Source of the DNA: Bathynomus jamesi
Taxonomy: Eukaryota > Arthropoda > Malacostraca > Isopoda > Cirolanidae
Assembly (NCBI GenBank): GCA_023014485.1
Contig: JAJOZX010005791.1
Span: 124,001 to 188,000 of the forward strand
Reading direction: 5' to 3'
DNA length: 64,000 bases
Shown here piece by piece: positions 31,053-43,189 of the stretch (within the stretch, counting starts at the first letter, position 1; every line of letters begins with the position of its first letter). The notes under the pieces were generated by a model. It saw only the letters and a list, made by a program, of their open reading frames with translations. It was not told the origin of the DNA and did not search any database. The translations under genes and the position numbers were made by a program.

Positions 31053-34000
31053 GACTATGCAACTCGCCTCGCAAAAATGAAACCAAGATTAATTCGTGGA
31101 AAAGGCAGAGGAAGGTCCAAGGACAGAGAAGAATTGAGTCACAGGCATTTAATTCAAATGAGTCCAAAGAAGCAGCTTGTAGTCCAAGAGCAGTCTCAAA
31201 TTGCATTCCATGAGCCTGTATCAGACATCCCAGTAGTCCCTGAAGAGCCAACAGAAGCCAGCCCCAGTTTGACCCCAGAGACTTCAAAAGACTCTGATGT
31301 AAAACCCTGCAAAGAAGAAGTTTTACCAGAGAGAGTCCAGCCACAGCCATCTACACCCCAACAGGAGACTGGAAGTAGATCTAAGATTCTCCTTCTCAGG
31401 AAACAGCTCGAAGAAAACAGGTTAAAGTTTGAACGACAGCAAAGAGAAAATGCAGATAAGCGTGCTGTAATGGAAGACATGAAAGAAAGGATTGAAAAAC
31501 TGAGAATGGAAGTAGAACAGAGAGATACCTTCATTCAATCTCTTCAAGAGGTGGACTCATTACAATATTCAGACCCTAATGTTCGGCATCTGTATCAACA
31601 AATTCTGCATAAAGATAATACGATTTTGGAGCTATCAGACAAAATGAACCAACTTGAAAATGTTATTAAGGACCAACAGGAACAGCTGAATGAGAAGGAC
31701 CAAATAATATCAGCAAGAACAGAAGCTGTTTCTCTCATTACGAAAGACAGAGATGAAAAACTTATGAAAACCATTCAGGAGTTGGAAGAGTTGAAATGTG
31801 GTATGAAAGAGATGCAAGGAAGCGCTACTCATAAAGAAGAGATCTGGAAAGATAAAGAAAGTACTTTTGAAAGTATGATAGCAGAAAAAAGCAAGAAAAT
31901 AACAGTTCTGGAAGAGAACTGTCATAGAATAGAGAGCATTCGATTTGAATTAAGCGCAAGAAATGCTGAACTCCAGGAGAAAATAGTCTCATTACAGTGC
32001 GACTCGAGGAAATTGAAGATAGAATTCACTGAAGCAAAGACTGTAATTGAGCAGAAATCTGAACAGGTTAGCGACTTGAAAAAGAAATTAGTAAGAGCCG
32101 AAGCATTTGGACAGAAAAAACTAAAGCTCTTAGAAAAACAGATTAAAGCAATGTCCGATGACAGCAACCTTGGGAACAAAATCTTGGAACTTCAAAACCA
32201 GATCGCAGAACTAGAAGAGGAAAAAGGAAATCTTCAACTAAAACTCGTCGATTTTGACGAATTAAAATCTCAATGCGAAAGACTTAACGAATCTGTCACC
32301 ATTTCTGGACTTAAAATTGAACAGTTAAATTCAGAAATTTTATCGCAAATTACCGCCGTAACTCAACTTGAAAATGAGAAGATCAAATTAATTGAAGAAC
32401 TCAATTCCAAGGATGTTAGATTCAATTCCTTAGAAGAAACTGCTTCCCAGTACAAAACTCAGTTCGAAGATATGAAGCAATCTAAAGTGACGCTAGAATT
32501 ACGTCTGTGTGAACTAGAAGAAGAGAGAGATTTGGCGCTGAAGAAACGGAAGGATCTCGAAAATGAACTGAAGAAAGTGGACACATCACTCACAGAAGAA
32601 ACTCGCATAGAAAATAAAAAATTAGAAAAAGAAATAATTCATTTTAGAATGTGGTTAGAAGAAAGAGATTCAAAAATAGTACATTTCGAAAATATACTCT
32701 TGGAGAAAGATAACTTAGTAAAGCAAATTGAAGATGAAAAAGAAGAAAAAGTAAATGAAAATCAGTGCCTTATCAGTTTCCTCGCCGAAAAGGAAAATTT
32801 AGTCTCATCCCAAACTATTAAGATAGAGAAACATGATTTTGTTGTGCAGAAACTTCAAGAAGAAATGTCTTCCAAAGAAAATTATATTAAAAATTTAATT
32901 ACACAATCTAGTAACCTTCAGTTAGAATTAGACACTCTTAGTGAGAAATTACATGGCAGTGACTTAATGGTAATCGCTTTAAATGAACAGATAAGAGATC
33001 TTCAGAACAAAGTAACGTCCAATGAGAAAACTATTTCGTTATTGAAAGCGTCAGAAAAGTCACTTAACTCCGCTTTAAGTGAAAAAAAGAAAGCATTACA
33101 GGTTCTCGATGGGGAAATTTGCTGTTTGAAAGAGGAATTGAGTAAGAAGGAATCCGTATTAACAGACCAAATTAACAGAATAGAGACAATTGATACAATG
33201 CTTCAGTCAAGAGAGAAACAGATCTTAAATTTAGAGTCCGAAATAGCTGATAAATTAAGAGAAATTCACAGCAACATGCAAAATGCAGTAAATATGAAGA
33301 CGACCTTAAAAACCTGAAACATGCTTACCAAAATACAGAATCAAGGCTTACAGCTGAATGCGATACTATTGCTTGCCTTCTTTCAGATAAAGATAATCAG
33401 GTCAAAGTATTAGAGCAAGAAGTAAATAGTAAAGTAACTGAACTGAAGAACAGTGAAGTAATGGCTTCTAAATTCGAACAAGAAGTTTGTGAAAAGAATA
33501 GACTCTATGACGCTTTAGTGGGAGAAAATAATTTGCTTAAGAATGACGTAGCAAGATTCGAAGCAAAATTGGCTGATTTGGAGTCTAATTCAGAAATAAA
33601 AAATTTAGATATTAGTATGCTTCAACAGTCTCTCTGTGAAAAAGATAATTCCCTCGAACATTTGAAAAATGAAATATCGACTGACCTTGAAAAATTTAAA
33701 GATCAGGCCGCGGAATACACTACACTGGAGAAAGAAAAGGAAAAATTAGAAGAAGATATTTCTGAGTTAAAGGCTTCGTTCGAGGCTAAAGAAAATCACT
33801 ATGAACAACTTCAGGTTGAATTTCAGACTTGTGTTACCAGTAAAGAGAATGAAAATTCTCACCTGCTTCAAACTATCGCAGAAAAAGATTATGAACTAGA
33901 TCATTTGAGAAATTCTTTAAGTTCTTTCACTGATGAAGCGTCATTGAATACGGAATATACTAAAAATATAAAACTAGAACTAACTGATAAGTGTCAAAAA

Positions 34001-36273
34001 TATCATCATTAGAAAATGAAATATTAGTTAAGACGGAAAAGATAAAAGCATTGCAAATGCAGATACAAACTGATAATGAGAACATTTCTCATCTGAATGC
34101 TACAAGAAATGAATATGAATATTACAAAAAACAAGCTGAATTGCTTGATCAAAAACTAGAACAGTTTATGCAGCAAAAAACTGAAGCTGATTCATTCTTG
34201 CTGTCTCTGGACACTACCAGAGCAGAAAAAGAACAAGAAATTATCTCCCTCCAAAATGAAATTGAAAAAAAAAATGCTACGATAATCAGTTTTCAGAACA
34301 ATGCTGACATTTCCTCCGCCATATTACGAGAAAGCGAATATTACAAAAAACAAGCTGAATTGCTTGGTCAAAAACTAGAACAGCTTATGCAGCAAAAAGC
34401 TGAAGCTGATTCATTCTTGCAGTCTCTGGAAACTACCAAAGCGGAAAAAGAACAAGAAATTATCTCCCTCCAAAATGAAATTAAAAATAAAAATGCTACG
34501 ATAATCAGTTTTCAGAACAATGCTGACATTTCCTCCGCCATATTACGAGAAAGCGAAAATATGAAATTGTATATCCACGAACTACAAGAAAATATTAATG
34601 AAAAAACTGTTCAATTAAATCAGTCGAACGAATTCTTTGAGACCAGAATTCAAGACGAGGAAATCAAGTTCATGAAACTAGTAGGAGAATTCAAAAAATG
34701 CCAAATTGACCTTCACGAAAAACAAAATGAAATTCTGAATTTTAAAACATCGTACGATGATTTAAGTTCAAAATTTAAGTATATAGAGGAACTTTCTCAT
34801 TCGCAAACTCTAAGCATCCAAGGAAATGAGACGCATTTAAAAGAACTCTCAAATCGCAATGAAGAATTAGAGACTAATAAATTGGTTTGCGAAAAAGAAA
34901 TGAAGGAGTTAAAACAGAAAGCAGAAGAGGCGAAATCTTTATATAATAATTTAGTTTCTCAATATGAAAGCCTCTCACGGCAGTTGTTACTGAAAGATGA
35001 GGAAATCAGCACTTTGCATTCGCGTTTGAATTCAAAATCTTTCAGTGGACCCAGTTCAGGAGACACCTTAGAATCTGTAAGTGATAGCTCACAAGGTCTG
35101 AAACAGGAAGGTTCTAAACTTTATGAAGAAGAGAATAATAATCTTAAAAAACGGCTAGAAGAAGCGCAGCAGGCTATAATTCGTCTGGAAACAAGTTTGC
35201 TACTCAGTCTTTTACTCAAGAAAGCTCTCAGGAAGGCTCTGATGGATGGGGGATTGTGGATCTTGGAGAACCAAGTGTTGCTGAACCATCTCTGTCCATG
35301 CAAACATCATTGATGGAGAAAGATAAAACGTTGACTGTCATTCAAGACAACTAAAAATCGCTCTTGAAGATGTCAATGCAGCGAATGATGAGAAAAAGAT
35401 TATCCAGCATCAAATGAACACACTGGAAGCTGAGCTTTCACACAAGGACCAAAAAATCACAAATTTAGAAGCATCCGTCAGTGAATTGGAAAGTAAGGTA
35501 ATTGAGTTAAATAAAAAAATTCATGAACTATCTTCCGCAACTATGTCTTTCTCTGAAGACAGAAATATTCAAATGCAAGCAGCTGATCAACAGTCTTGTT
35601 TACCCTCTGAAGTGAAAGAAAGTTCTGTCGTTCCTTCTCACTCAGGTTCAACTCCTTCCTGGTTTAAGCAATCATCTGAAGATTCAAGCAAGAACTTTTG
35701 GGACAATATTGAAAGTAATGTTTCTGACCCTCAAGTAAGTACAGCTCCGACAAACCAAGAAGCAACTTACGAACAGAACACCGAAGTTCAGTCAGAGTTC
35801 CCTCAAGAAGCTGAAAAGCCTTCTGCTGATTCTGAAGCTCCAGTCGAACAGTCATTGGAAGAACTTCAGTACAAACTTTCATGGTACGAAGAGAACTGGG
35901 CAACATGGACAGAGCACTACAATCAGTTGCAAGCGAATTATCAAACAGCTGAACAGCAAATTGCCTTCCTGAACCAAGAACTTGAAACGTTAAAGAACGC
36001 TGACGCATCGAAAGAGGAAGAAGCAAAACAAGATGAAAATTTGGTAATGAAATTAAATACGTTTCAGGAAACTATTAATATTCTTAGAGAAGAAAACTCC
36101 AAATTGGAAGAAACCATTAGGAAAATTCATGCTGAGAATCTACAACGTTAGACAGTTTAACTTCACTGCATCGTGCTCAACTTGAAGAAGCCAGTCAGGA
36201 AATAAGTAGATTAAAAGGCTTTGAAACTCAAGTCTATGAGCTGCAAGGCCAACTTCAAACTCTTCAACACCAA
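31053..36273 (+). CDS. Golgin-like protein, coding exon 3 (main coiled-coil exon)
   Basis: Acceptor ..aattttttccag/GAC; donor CACCAA/gtaagt. It encodes about 1742 residues: a short basic and Pro-rich segment ('RGKGRGRSKDREE', 'QPQPSTPQQE'), then more than 1500 residues of Lys/Glu/Leu-rich coiled coil from 'SRSKILLLRKQLEENRLKFE' onward. Two Ser/acidic/Trp-rich breaks follow near the end. Five apparent frameshifts (about 33,290; 33,998; 35,195; 35,350; 36,147) each equal one missing base, and the protein resumes in the next frame without loss. At 33,998 a sixth A, at 35,195 a fourth T and at 36,147 a third T would restore it. A 73-residue tandem repeat lies at 34,117-34,554. Assembly error is the likely cause of the shifts. 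Confidence 0.88.
34117..34554 (+). repeat. 219-bp in-frame tandem duplication in coiled coil
   Basis: Two direct copies (34,117-34,335 and 34,336-34,554), each 219 bp or 73 codons, beginning 'EYYKKQAELL' and ending 'SSAILRES'. Identity is well above 90% by eye. 219 is a multiple of three, so the rod is lengthened without a frameshift. Confidence 0.92.
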
Positions 36274-36283
36274 GTAAGTAGGA

Positions 36284-36341
36284 AGAAGATAGTCATAACT
36301 CGTAGTCTAAACAGAAGATAGTCATAACTCGTAGTCTAAAC
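36284..36341 (+). repeat. 29-bp tandem duplication after a splice donor
   Basis: The 29-bp unit beginning agaagatagtcataactcg is repeated exactly twice about ten bases after the exon 3 donor. Its effect on splicing is unknown. Confidence 0.9.
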
Positions 36342-37140
36342 AGGACTAATTTAATATTTGCCGTCATTGTCGAAAACTTGTAAGAAAAGAACATGAAAAT
36401 GGAAAAGCGCCATTTTAATTATTTCATATTTTGAAAGCTTTTGTGATTTATAACCAGTATGCAAACTTGATTTTGAAAATTGAAAATACACTTTTCTGTA
36501 ATTAGAGCAAATTTGTTAAGAAATTATTTATTTTTATTTAGGCCTTTTTTTTTTTTTTTATTCCTAAGTATAAGTTTATGGATCACGTTCTTTATTGCTT
36601 ATTGTGAAAGTTTTATTACACTGCTCTAATTGTAATTTATGTTCTGTCTGTGAACTCGTCTTGATGGCCCTCTAGTTTTAATACTGCCAAATATAGCCTG
36701 GTGTTGGGTTTTCATAAATGATGGTAGAAACCATTCTCGGTACTGTTATTGTAAGTATATTACTTTTAAAAAAATGACAACCTGCTTTTGGTTAGAAAAT
36801 AAGTTGTCACTTAGTTGGAATTAGGAGTGCACTAATACAGCCTATATCTGCTTTTCATTGCTTTCTTGTTTCTGTGATATATAGGGCAGTATCTTTGCTA
36901 AGGGGATTAGGAGAAAGTTTGTACTAGCAAATGGGCTTCATTATTGTTGATATTGAAGTTGTGAATAGGCACTAGAGTGGTTTATAAATTAAAACGCGAA
37001 ACACTGTCAAATTAAATTCAAAGGCCAAACTCAAAAATATAAGCAGTTTTTAGGAAACCAAACAGCTTGAACTCTCAATCTAACAGTCCGAGAGCTCATT
37101 ATATTAGGTTCTAATCTTTTAAAACACTATGGACACTGTT
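36342..37140. other. Intron 3, first part: no repeat recognised
   Basis: AT-rich intronic sequence with homopolymer runs. No open frame, splice-flanked coding block or terminal repeat is recognised. Confidence 0.5.
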
Positions 37141-37149
37141 GAATGCTGA

Positions 37150-38095
37150 AACGTCGTCGTCGTGTCCCCGACCAAATAAATTTGCGGGGGTTATACAGAA
37201 TTGTGCTTATCCATTCGTTCCATTCTCGTGTCCGAGCTATCTATAACTTTTGAACTACTGAACTGAAATTACTGAAACTAGCCACACAACACGAAGTGTC
37301 ATGAACAAGAACCAGGTTCCAGCATCAAAGGTCAAAGGTCTAATGGACCATTTTCGTGTCCGGTCTATAATAATTTTCGAACTACTCAACATAAATTTAT
37401 GAAAGTTACACACACACACACACACACATGGATCATCCCAAGACTGTGTCATGATCAAGAATCAGGTCCCTGCATCAAAGGTTAAGGTCACAAATAGAGG
37501 TCCATGCCATAAATTAATTGATGAAGTTTTACACACACACACATATGGTTGATCATAAGATGATGTGTTTTGAACAAGACTCGGGTTCCTACATCAAAGG
37601 TCAAGATCACAAGTAGAAATCAAAGGTCAATTGGAGGGTCACGCCATAACTTTTCAACCATTCAACATAAACTGATGAACTTTCACGTATACAGTATAGG
37701 AATCATCACGAGACTATATATCAGGAACATAATTTAGATCGTTGCATCGAAGGTCAAGGTCACAAATATGGGTCATTTCTCAAATGAATGTTTACACCAC
37801 AACTATTGAATCCCTTTACATAAATTGATGAAACTTCACACATATTTAGACCATTACGAGTCGGTGTGTTTTGAACAATACTTAGGTCCCTGTCAAGGTC
37901 ACAAATAGACGTCAAAGGTCAAATGGAGGCCCACGCCATAATTTTTGAACTACTCAACATAAATGGATGAAACTTAACATACATATGGATGATCATAAGA
38001 CGATGTCTCCTGAGCAAGAATCACGTTTTTGCACTAGAGGTCAAGATCACAAATATGGGAGGCGATAGTAATGTCGTTCCGACATAGCTCTTGTT
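37150..38095 (+). repeat. Diverged tandem array with AGGTCA half-sites (intron 3)
   Basis: About five to six diverged units of roughly 150-190 bp. Each contains in order a 'ctataatttttgaactactcaacataaa'-like block (matching pieces at 37,370, 37,660, 37,935), 'gatgaaacttcacacacata', 'gatcat..aag', and 'catcaaaggtcaaggtcaca'. (CA)n stretches are embedded near 37,408 and 37,530. Units contain AGGTCA or AAGGTCA words, including TCAAGGTCA near 37,750 and 37,893 and AAAGGTCAAAGGTC near 37,326. The array is real; any role for the half-sites is speculative. Confidence 0.7.
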
Positions 38096-39170
38096 TCAAG
38101 ACTCGTTTAGTCGACCAGAACGACTAATTTTGAATTTTAATAAATTATACATAAATGAGACAGCTTCAAACGCACAAATTAATTTTGACTTCAGCAATAG
38201 TTAAGTTGATTTAAAAATTTATAAGAATATGAATATGGAACGTTATGGGCTTAAACAAAAAAATTTAAGTTCTTGGATTTTTGGGATAACTTAAAAAGGG
38301 GGATTATATACTGAAGGTAGTACTAGTACACTGCTCTTATGTAACTAACTGGCATATTATATAATGAAATATTTCGGTACTTTACCATGGAAGGTGGGCG
38401 TATTCACGTTGTTAATGACCCCTCTTGTTTGTATGTATACAAACTGACTTTGGGTGAAATTGGCATTCTTGCACGAGTTGGCAATTTCTGGATACTTATT
38501 TGGATAACTAGATTTTTACTTACAGGGGTTAATTGTACTATAGTGATTTCAGTCTCATATAGTTCGCGTTGTCAAAAGACCCTATGTCAAACGTTTTTGA
38601 GTTTATACTCAGAAAATCCGGACTTTTTTCATTAAACCTTAGTAGATTTACAATCTTTTTGTTAATTATGGTAGTCATTTATCAAAAGTTGCAGGGTATC
38701 TTTATTTGAATTATTTGCCATTCTGATATAAACATTTTCGTTTTGGTGATTTTCATCCATTGTAGTGTCAAACTTCAAACATTATGCTATTGAAAAATTA
38801 CATTAAACAGATTTTCTTTAGAATAAAATCGTCTTCATACGAATATCATGAAGGGTACACCGAAAAACGATCCAGTTAGTGAAAACTGTAAAGTCTCTGA
38901 TGTGATGATTTAAATACTTTAAAAAATCGTTTAGAAGAAAAGTCGATAGAGCTTAAATACTGCAAATACCATAAAGGCATAATCTTCTAATTAACTTCAC
39001 AGTACATTGACATTATAAGTACTTTTGAGGAAAATTGAGTAATTGTAAGGCTGCTTATCTATTGTACTAGAGTTACAGGATATTCTGCATTTGAAAAAAT
39101 AAAATCCTTATAATGCCCCCTTTGGCTCGTCGAAACCAAAAGTAGTAGTATTCTGTGTTTGCCTTCTCTG
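38096..39170. other. Intron 3, last part: no gene recognised
   Basis: AT-rich intronic sequence. An open frame at 38,387-38,635 has no recognisable domain, repeat similarity or splice context, and I do not call it a gene. Confidence 0.5.
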
Positions 39171-39177
39171 TAAGTCT

Positions 39178-39440
39178 GGGCTAAATCGTGGTAATGTCGC
39201 AACACCGTTTTCCATCGATCAGCGAAGTTAAGTTACATTGATTGGGTCTAGGTAGTAGTTGAATTGGCGATCGTTCAGATGGTAACGACACGTGGTTCGG
39301 ATCCCACGTAAAACTGTAAGTTCCGGCCGTCACAGGACGTATGCTGTTACGAAGGAGGTTACTTCCCCCCCACACACACACATCTTTTGCGATCCAACAT
39401 TTCAGCGCTGTATCCCTCGACCCCCATTGTATAATTAGGG
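39178..39440 (+). mobile_element. 5S rRNA-derived SINE
   Basis: Bases 39,178-39,283 resemble 5S rRNA, including the box-A-region match 'gatcagcgaagttaag' (39,218-39,233) and 'gggtctaggtagtag..ttg' (about 39,244-39,262), with the CACCG..TCCATC segment before it. The body then contains the core 'CGTGGTTCGGATCCCACGT' (39,292-39,310), nearly identical to the core of the tRNA-headed SINE at 11.7-12.0 kb. Mutations and the unrelated 3' body rule out a working 5S gene. Confidence 0.8.
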
Positions 39441-39573
39441 ACGACAAGACACGTCGCTTTGAGAAAACATTTCTAGTTTACCATTTTTAGCAATTTAAGC
39501 CTTTTTTATAAAATTAGATTAAGAGTTTGCACCTCTCACAGCTTATATGATACATACCTATTTTTACCTTCAG

Positions 39574-41547
39574 TGTTCTGTGTTGGAAACGAAAGTTGCT
39601 GATACTGAAACTAACGCGTCAAAGCTCCGCGAATATGAAATGCTTTACGGAGAGCTCCAGACGTGTATGCAGGAATCGGAGACTAAACGAGAGGGATCGA
39701 AATCTCGGGTGCAGGAACTGGAATTAATGGTGCAGTCGGCTGAATCTGAGATTGCTAGGCTCCGAACCGATATGCAGAAGTTAACCACCGCCGGCAGCGC
39801 TTTGGAAGGCGAAAGAAACGCTCTGCAAGGGGAGATTGAAAGTTTAAAGGAAGAAGTTCGGAAGAATGTTGCCGAAAGAGAACGTTTCGAAGGAGAGAGT
39901 GACCGGTTACAAAGAGAAGCAGCTTCTTTACATTCTCAATCTGTCGAGTTGCAAAGCTTAATTCAGAGAAATCAAGGTGAAATTGACCAACTAAAGAGCG
40001 AAATAGAGGTACTTGAAGGAGAAAATGATAGAACCAGATCTAATTTTGAAATTATAGAAGCTGAAGCCAACAGACTTCGCATGAAAATGAAGTTCTGACT
40101 CAGAATAACCAAATAGCGTTGGCCGAAAAGGAAAGTCTGGAAACTGAAGCTCAGAGACTAGAAAGTTCGAATTCTTCTTTATCTGTAGAAAGGGACCATA
40201 TCAGAGGAGAGATGCAGAGACTTTCCGAAATGACAACTTCGGCGGAATCGGAAATAACGCGCTTGAAAATGGAGGTGCAGAATATGAGTTACGTTAGCTC
40301 TCAGTATCAAGAACTCGAAAGGAAATACGCAGACCTTCAAGAAAGACTCAAAGAAGCAGAAAGTAAGCGACAAAAGGAGCGAACGCGTGAAGACAGTCAG
40401 GAATTGCATCTAGAAGAAGTCGACTGGGAACGGAAGCCAAAATAGAAGACGAACATCTCCAAAGATCTTCATCAGTGGAAAGGGCTTTACACGAAGAACT
40501 CTCTCAACTGAAGGAAAAGATTATCACGCTTGAGAAAGAGAAGAATGAAATCAGTGAGGAATTGCAATCAGCGAAGTTAAAGAATGGCAAAATGATTCAA
40601 AAGCTGAAAGCGGCAAATAATAAAATGAAAATTTGTTGAAAGAGATGCAAAAATTAAAGCAGAAAGCTGGAGGTTTCTCTGATTTAGATTTGGCATTAGA
40701 GGAAGAATGGAAGTTCCAAGTAAACAAAGCTGAAAACGAGAAGGACGAATTAAAAATCAAATTGGATGAAATGGAAAAGGAAAAACATCACTTGAAAGAC
40801 CGTCTCGACGTGTTAGAAACGGCGCAAGACAAATTCTTCGAAATGAAAGAGTCCCAAGATGTTACCATACGACAACTGTCGTCAAGAAACAAAAACTTAG
40901 AGAGTCAGATCTCTTCCCTGGAATGGAAAATGTCTGAACTGGAAGAGAATTTAGAGCCTCCAAAGGAAGAATCTGTTTCAGATTCTCAGCCAATGGATAG
41001 TTCAGTGATTGAAGAATTTAAGCTGAAAATATCCTCACTCGAAAGTGAAATTGAAGAGTTAAGGTCTGAGAATTTGGAACTGAAGGAAATCAACGAAAAA
41101 TTAAAACCAAAATTAGACGAACTTTCTGAAGAAAATGAGACTTTAATATCCGCTTTAGAGGATCTACGCCACGCAAAGAGTAAGGCCGAAACGAATGCCA
41201 ACACTTACAAAACATCTTTCTTAGAACTTCACACGGAGCACGAAACGGTACAAGAAAATTACACTGAACTCCACAAAGAACTGGAGTCGCTCAAATACGA
41301 GCAAGCGACTCTTAAGGCCGCGTACGATGTTCTCTACGAGGAGTATCATCAGTTAGAAGATAATCGCGACAGCGTTAGGTTGGAGCTCGGAATCATAACG
41401 GGAGAGAGAGATAAACTGCAGGAGGAAGTGAACAGCTTGAATAATCAATTGCAGGCGCTGCAAGAGGAAGAAGAGGAAGAAATTATAAGAGCTTTGCAAG
41501 ATGAATGCGCAGATCTCAGAGTTCAAAACAATGAGCTCAAAGATGAG
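39574..41547 (+). CDS. Golgin-like protein, coding exon 4
   Basis: Acceptor ..ttaccttcag/TGT; donor GATGAG/gtgagt; about 659 residues of continuous coiled coil ('KVADTETNASKLREYEMLYG' onward). Three apparent frameshifts (about 40,090; 40,428; 40,630) each equal one missing base. At 40,090 and 40,630 a longer A run restores the frame. Protein quality is equally good on both sides of each shift and no other stops occur. Codon use here is noticeably more GC-rich than in exon 3. Confidence 0.88.
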
Positions 41548-42210
41548 GTGAGTGTAAAAGTCATTTAATAAATAGTGGGTGTTTTAAGTATATTATTATT
41601 ATTATTATAATAGGCTTTCCCTTTGAAAAGGTAACACTTTATACAGTATTTACTTATATGAAATGATTATACAGTATTGTCATCTAGTACTGAAAGACTT
41701 TTTAAAGTCAGTAGGGAATGATTTGTGGAGTGTGCGTATTTAACACTTGGGTGCCCACTTATTCGAATCCATAATCATGACCTCTTTAAGGGACTGGATA
41801 GCTGACCCATTCCCTTTAAACTTGTATAAATTTCGTCTTCTCATTTTTCCTTCTTGTCAACCTCCTCATTTTTAATAAGTAATTTTACAGGCAACTTTCA
41901 CATATATATAGTCATTTTTTCTTACAAATTTAAACTGCGTGCTACGCTTCTAAGACTCCAAGGTTATTGCGACCTTTACTTTTGAAGTTTCTCTCGATAC
42001 TGTAACAGACGAACCCATTTTAAAGGAATTCAAAGCCTCTGTGCTTGTGCATTACGAATGAACCGTTTTTATAAATTGAGGTTGGGCTAATGGGTCTCAG
42101 CAATGGATGGTATTCTCATTCATTTCTCTTAGGATAGGAATTCGGATAGATAGGAAGAACCTAATAATTTTCTTCTTAAATTTTCAATGACACAATTTGT
42201 ATAAATAATA

Positions 42211-42242
<32 letters not shown>

Positions 42243-42357
42243 GCCATTTTTCATTTATGTTTTGTATATATAGTTTGGATTTGTCTGAAGCCCAATAATG
42301 CCTCTGATCTCGTAATATAATTCATTAGGTCTTACGCTAAATATCGGTGTTGATACA

Positions 42358-42359
<2 letters not shown>

Positions 42360-42425
<66 letters not shown>

Positions 42426-42562
42426 ACGACGTAAGTATAGAGGAGTGTTCTGCACACGAGGAAGAGAAATAACAAACAAATGAAAAATAAGGCACCCGCC
42501 TTGTTTGTTATTTCTCTTCCTCGTGTGCAGAACACTCCTTTATACTTACGTCGTTTCTATAC
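42360..42562. repeat. (TA)n array and inverted SINE-tail pair
   Basis: A (TA)n array (42,359-42,421) is followed by a palindrome (42,423-42,562). Its arms read 'gaaacgacgtaagtatagag..gcacacgaggaagag' and the complement. The arm matches the tail body of the SINE at 4,545-4,620, so this is two SINE tails head to head, with the tRNA heads missing. Confidence 0.75.
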
Positions 42563-42635
42563 GTTAATATACTGCGCGGTCATTGCAGTTAAATGTGTGT
42601 GTATATATATATATATAATATATAAATTTCCGTAG

Positions 42636-42950
42636 GTCACCAGAATGACAGAGTCTTTAAGACAGATGGAAGAGACTGTGGAACGCACCAAACATTCGTT
42701 AGATCAACAAGTAGATATCCAAGATCTCCTTCGATCAGAAGTGGTCACCAAATCTGTGCAAAACGACTTGCATACGACGACGATCAATCGGCAAGAACAA
42801 CAAATCAAATACATGAACGCCGAAATTGCCTTTCTGAAGACGAAGTGCTCGCAGCAGCAACAAGCGTTGGAAGAAGTCGAACCTCAACTGGAACATTTGA
42901 AGGAAACGCTCGCTGAAGTCCAGAAAAAGAATCGGCAGTTGACCAAACAG
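42636..42950 (+). CDS. Golgin-like protein, coding exon 5
   Basis: Acceptor ..aatttccgtag/GTC; donor AAACAG/gtgagt; 105 codons, phase 0-0, no frameshift. The product 'VTRMTESLRQMEETVERTKH' and onward is coiled coil. The first 40 or so bases and the preceding intron have a decayed duplicate at about 43,190-43,450. Confidence 0.88.
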
Positions 42951-43074
42951 GTGAGTCAGCGAAGGCTTCAGAATGCGGTTTATACTTACTGATTCGGGTG
43001 TAGGGTATTATAATAATAATAATATAGGTAAAAGTAACATTCATATGTCCCATATTCCCGGAAAGTGGGGGTTA

Positions 43075-43185
43075 GGGTAAGCAAGGGCTACCTTAGCCCA
43101 ACTGTGAGCAACACTGGAGTTCGAACCCACGACTCAGAGGAGTCTCAGTACTGCCGAGCGGCACCCTAACTGATTGAACCACAGG
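43075..43185 (-). repeat. tRNA-like SINE fragment
   Basis: On minus, GTGGTTCAATCAGTTAGGG and, about 45 bases on, GGGTTCGAACTCC form an A-box/B-box pair. The flanking sequence is not tRNA. Intronic. Confidence 0.6.
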
Positions 43186-43189
43186 ACGT

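Noticed and set aside
38387..38635. 82-residue open frame in intron 3
   Set aside because: No domain, no splice context and AT-rich; expected by chance.
39178..39283. Functional 5S rRNA gene
   Set aside because: Several core positions are changed and the sequence runs into a SINE body with no terminator at the right place.
41740..41835. tRNA-like element near 41.75 kb (GGATTCGAATA on minus)
   Set aside because: Only a weak B-box is present, with no convincing A-box or repeat body.
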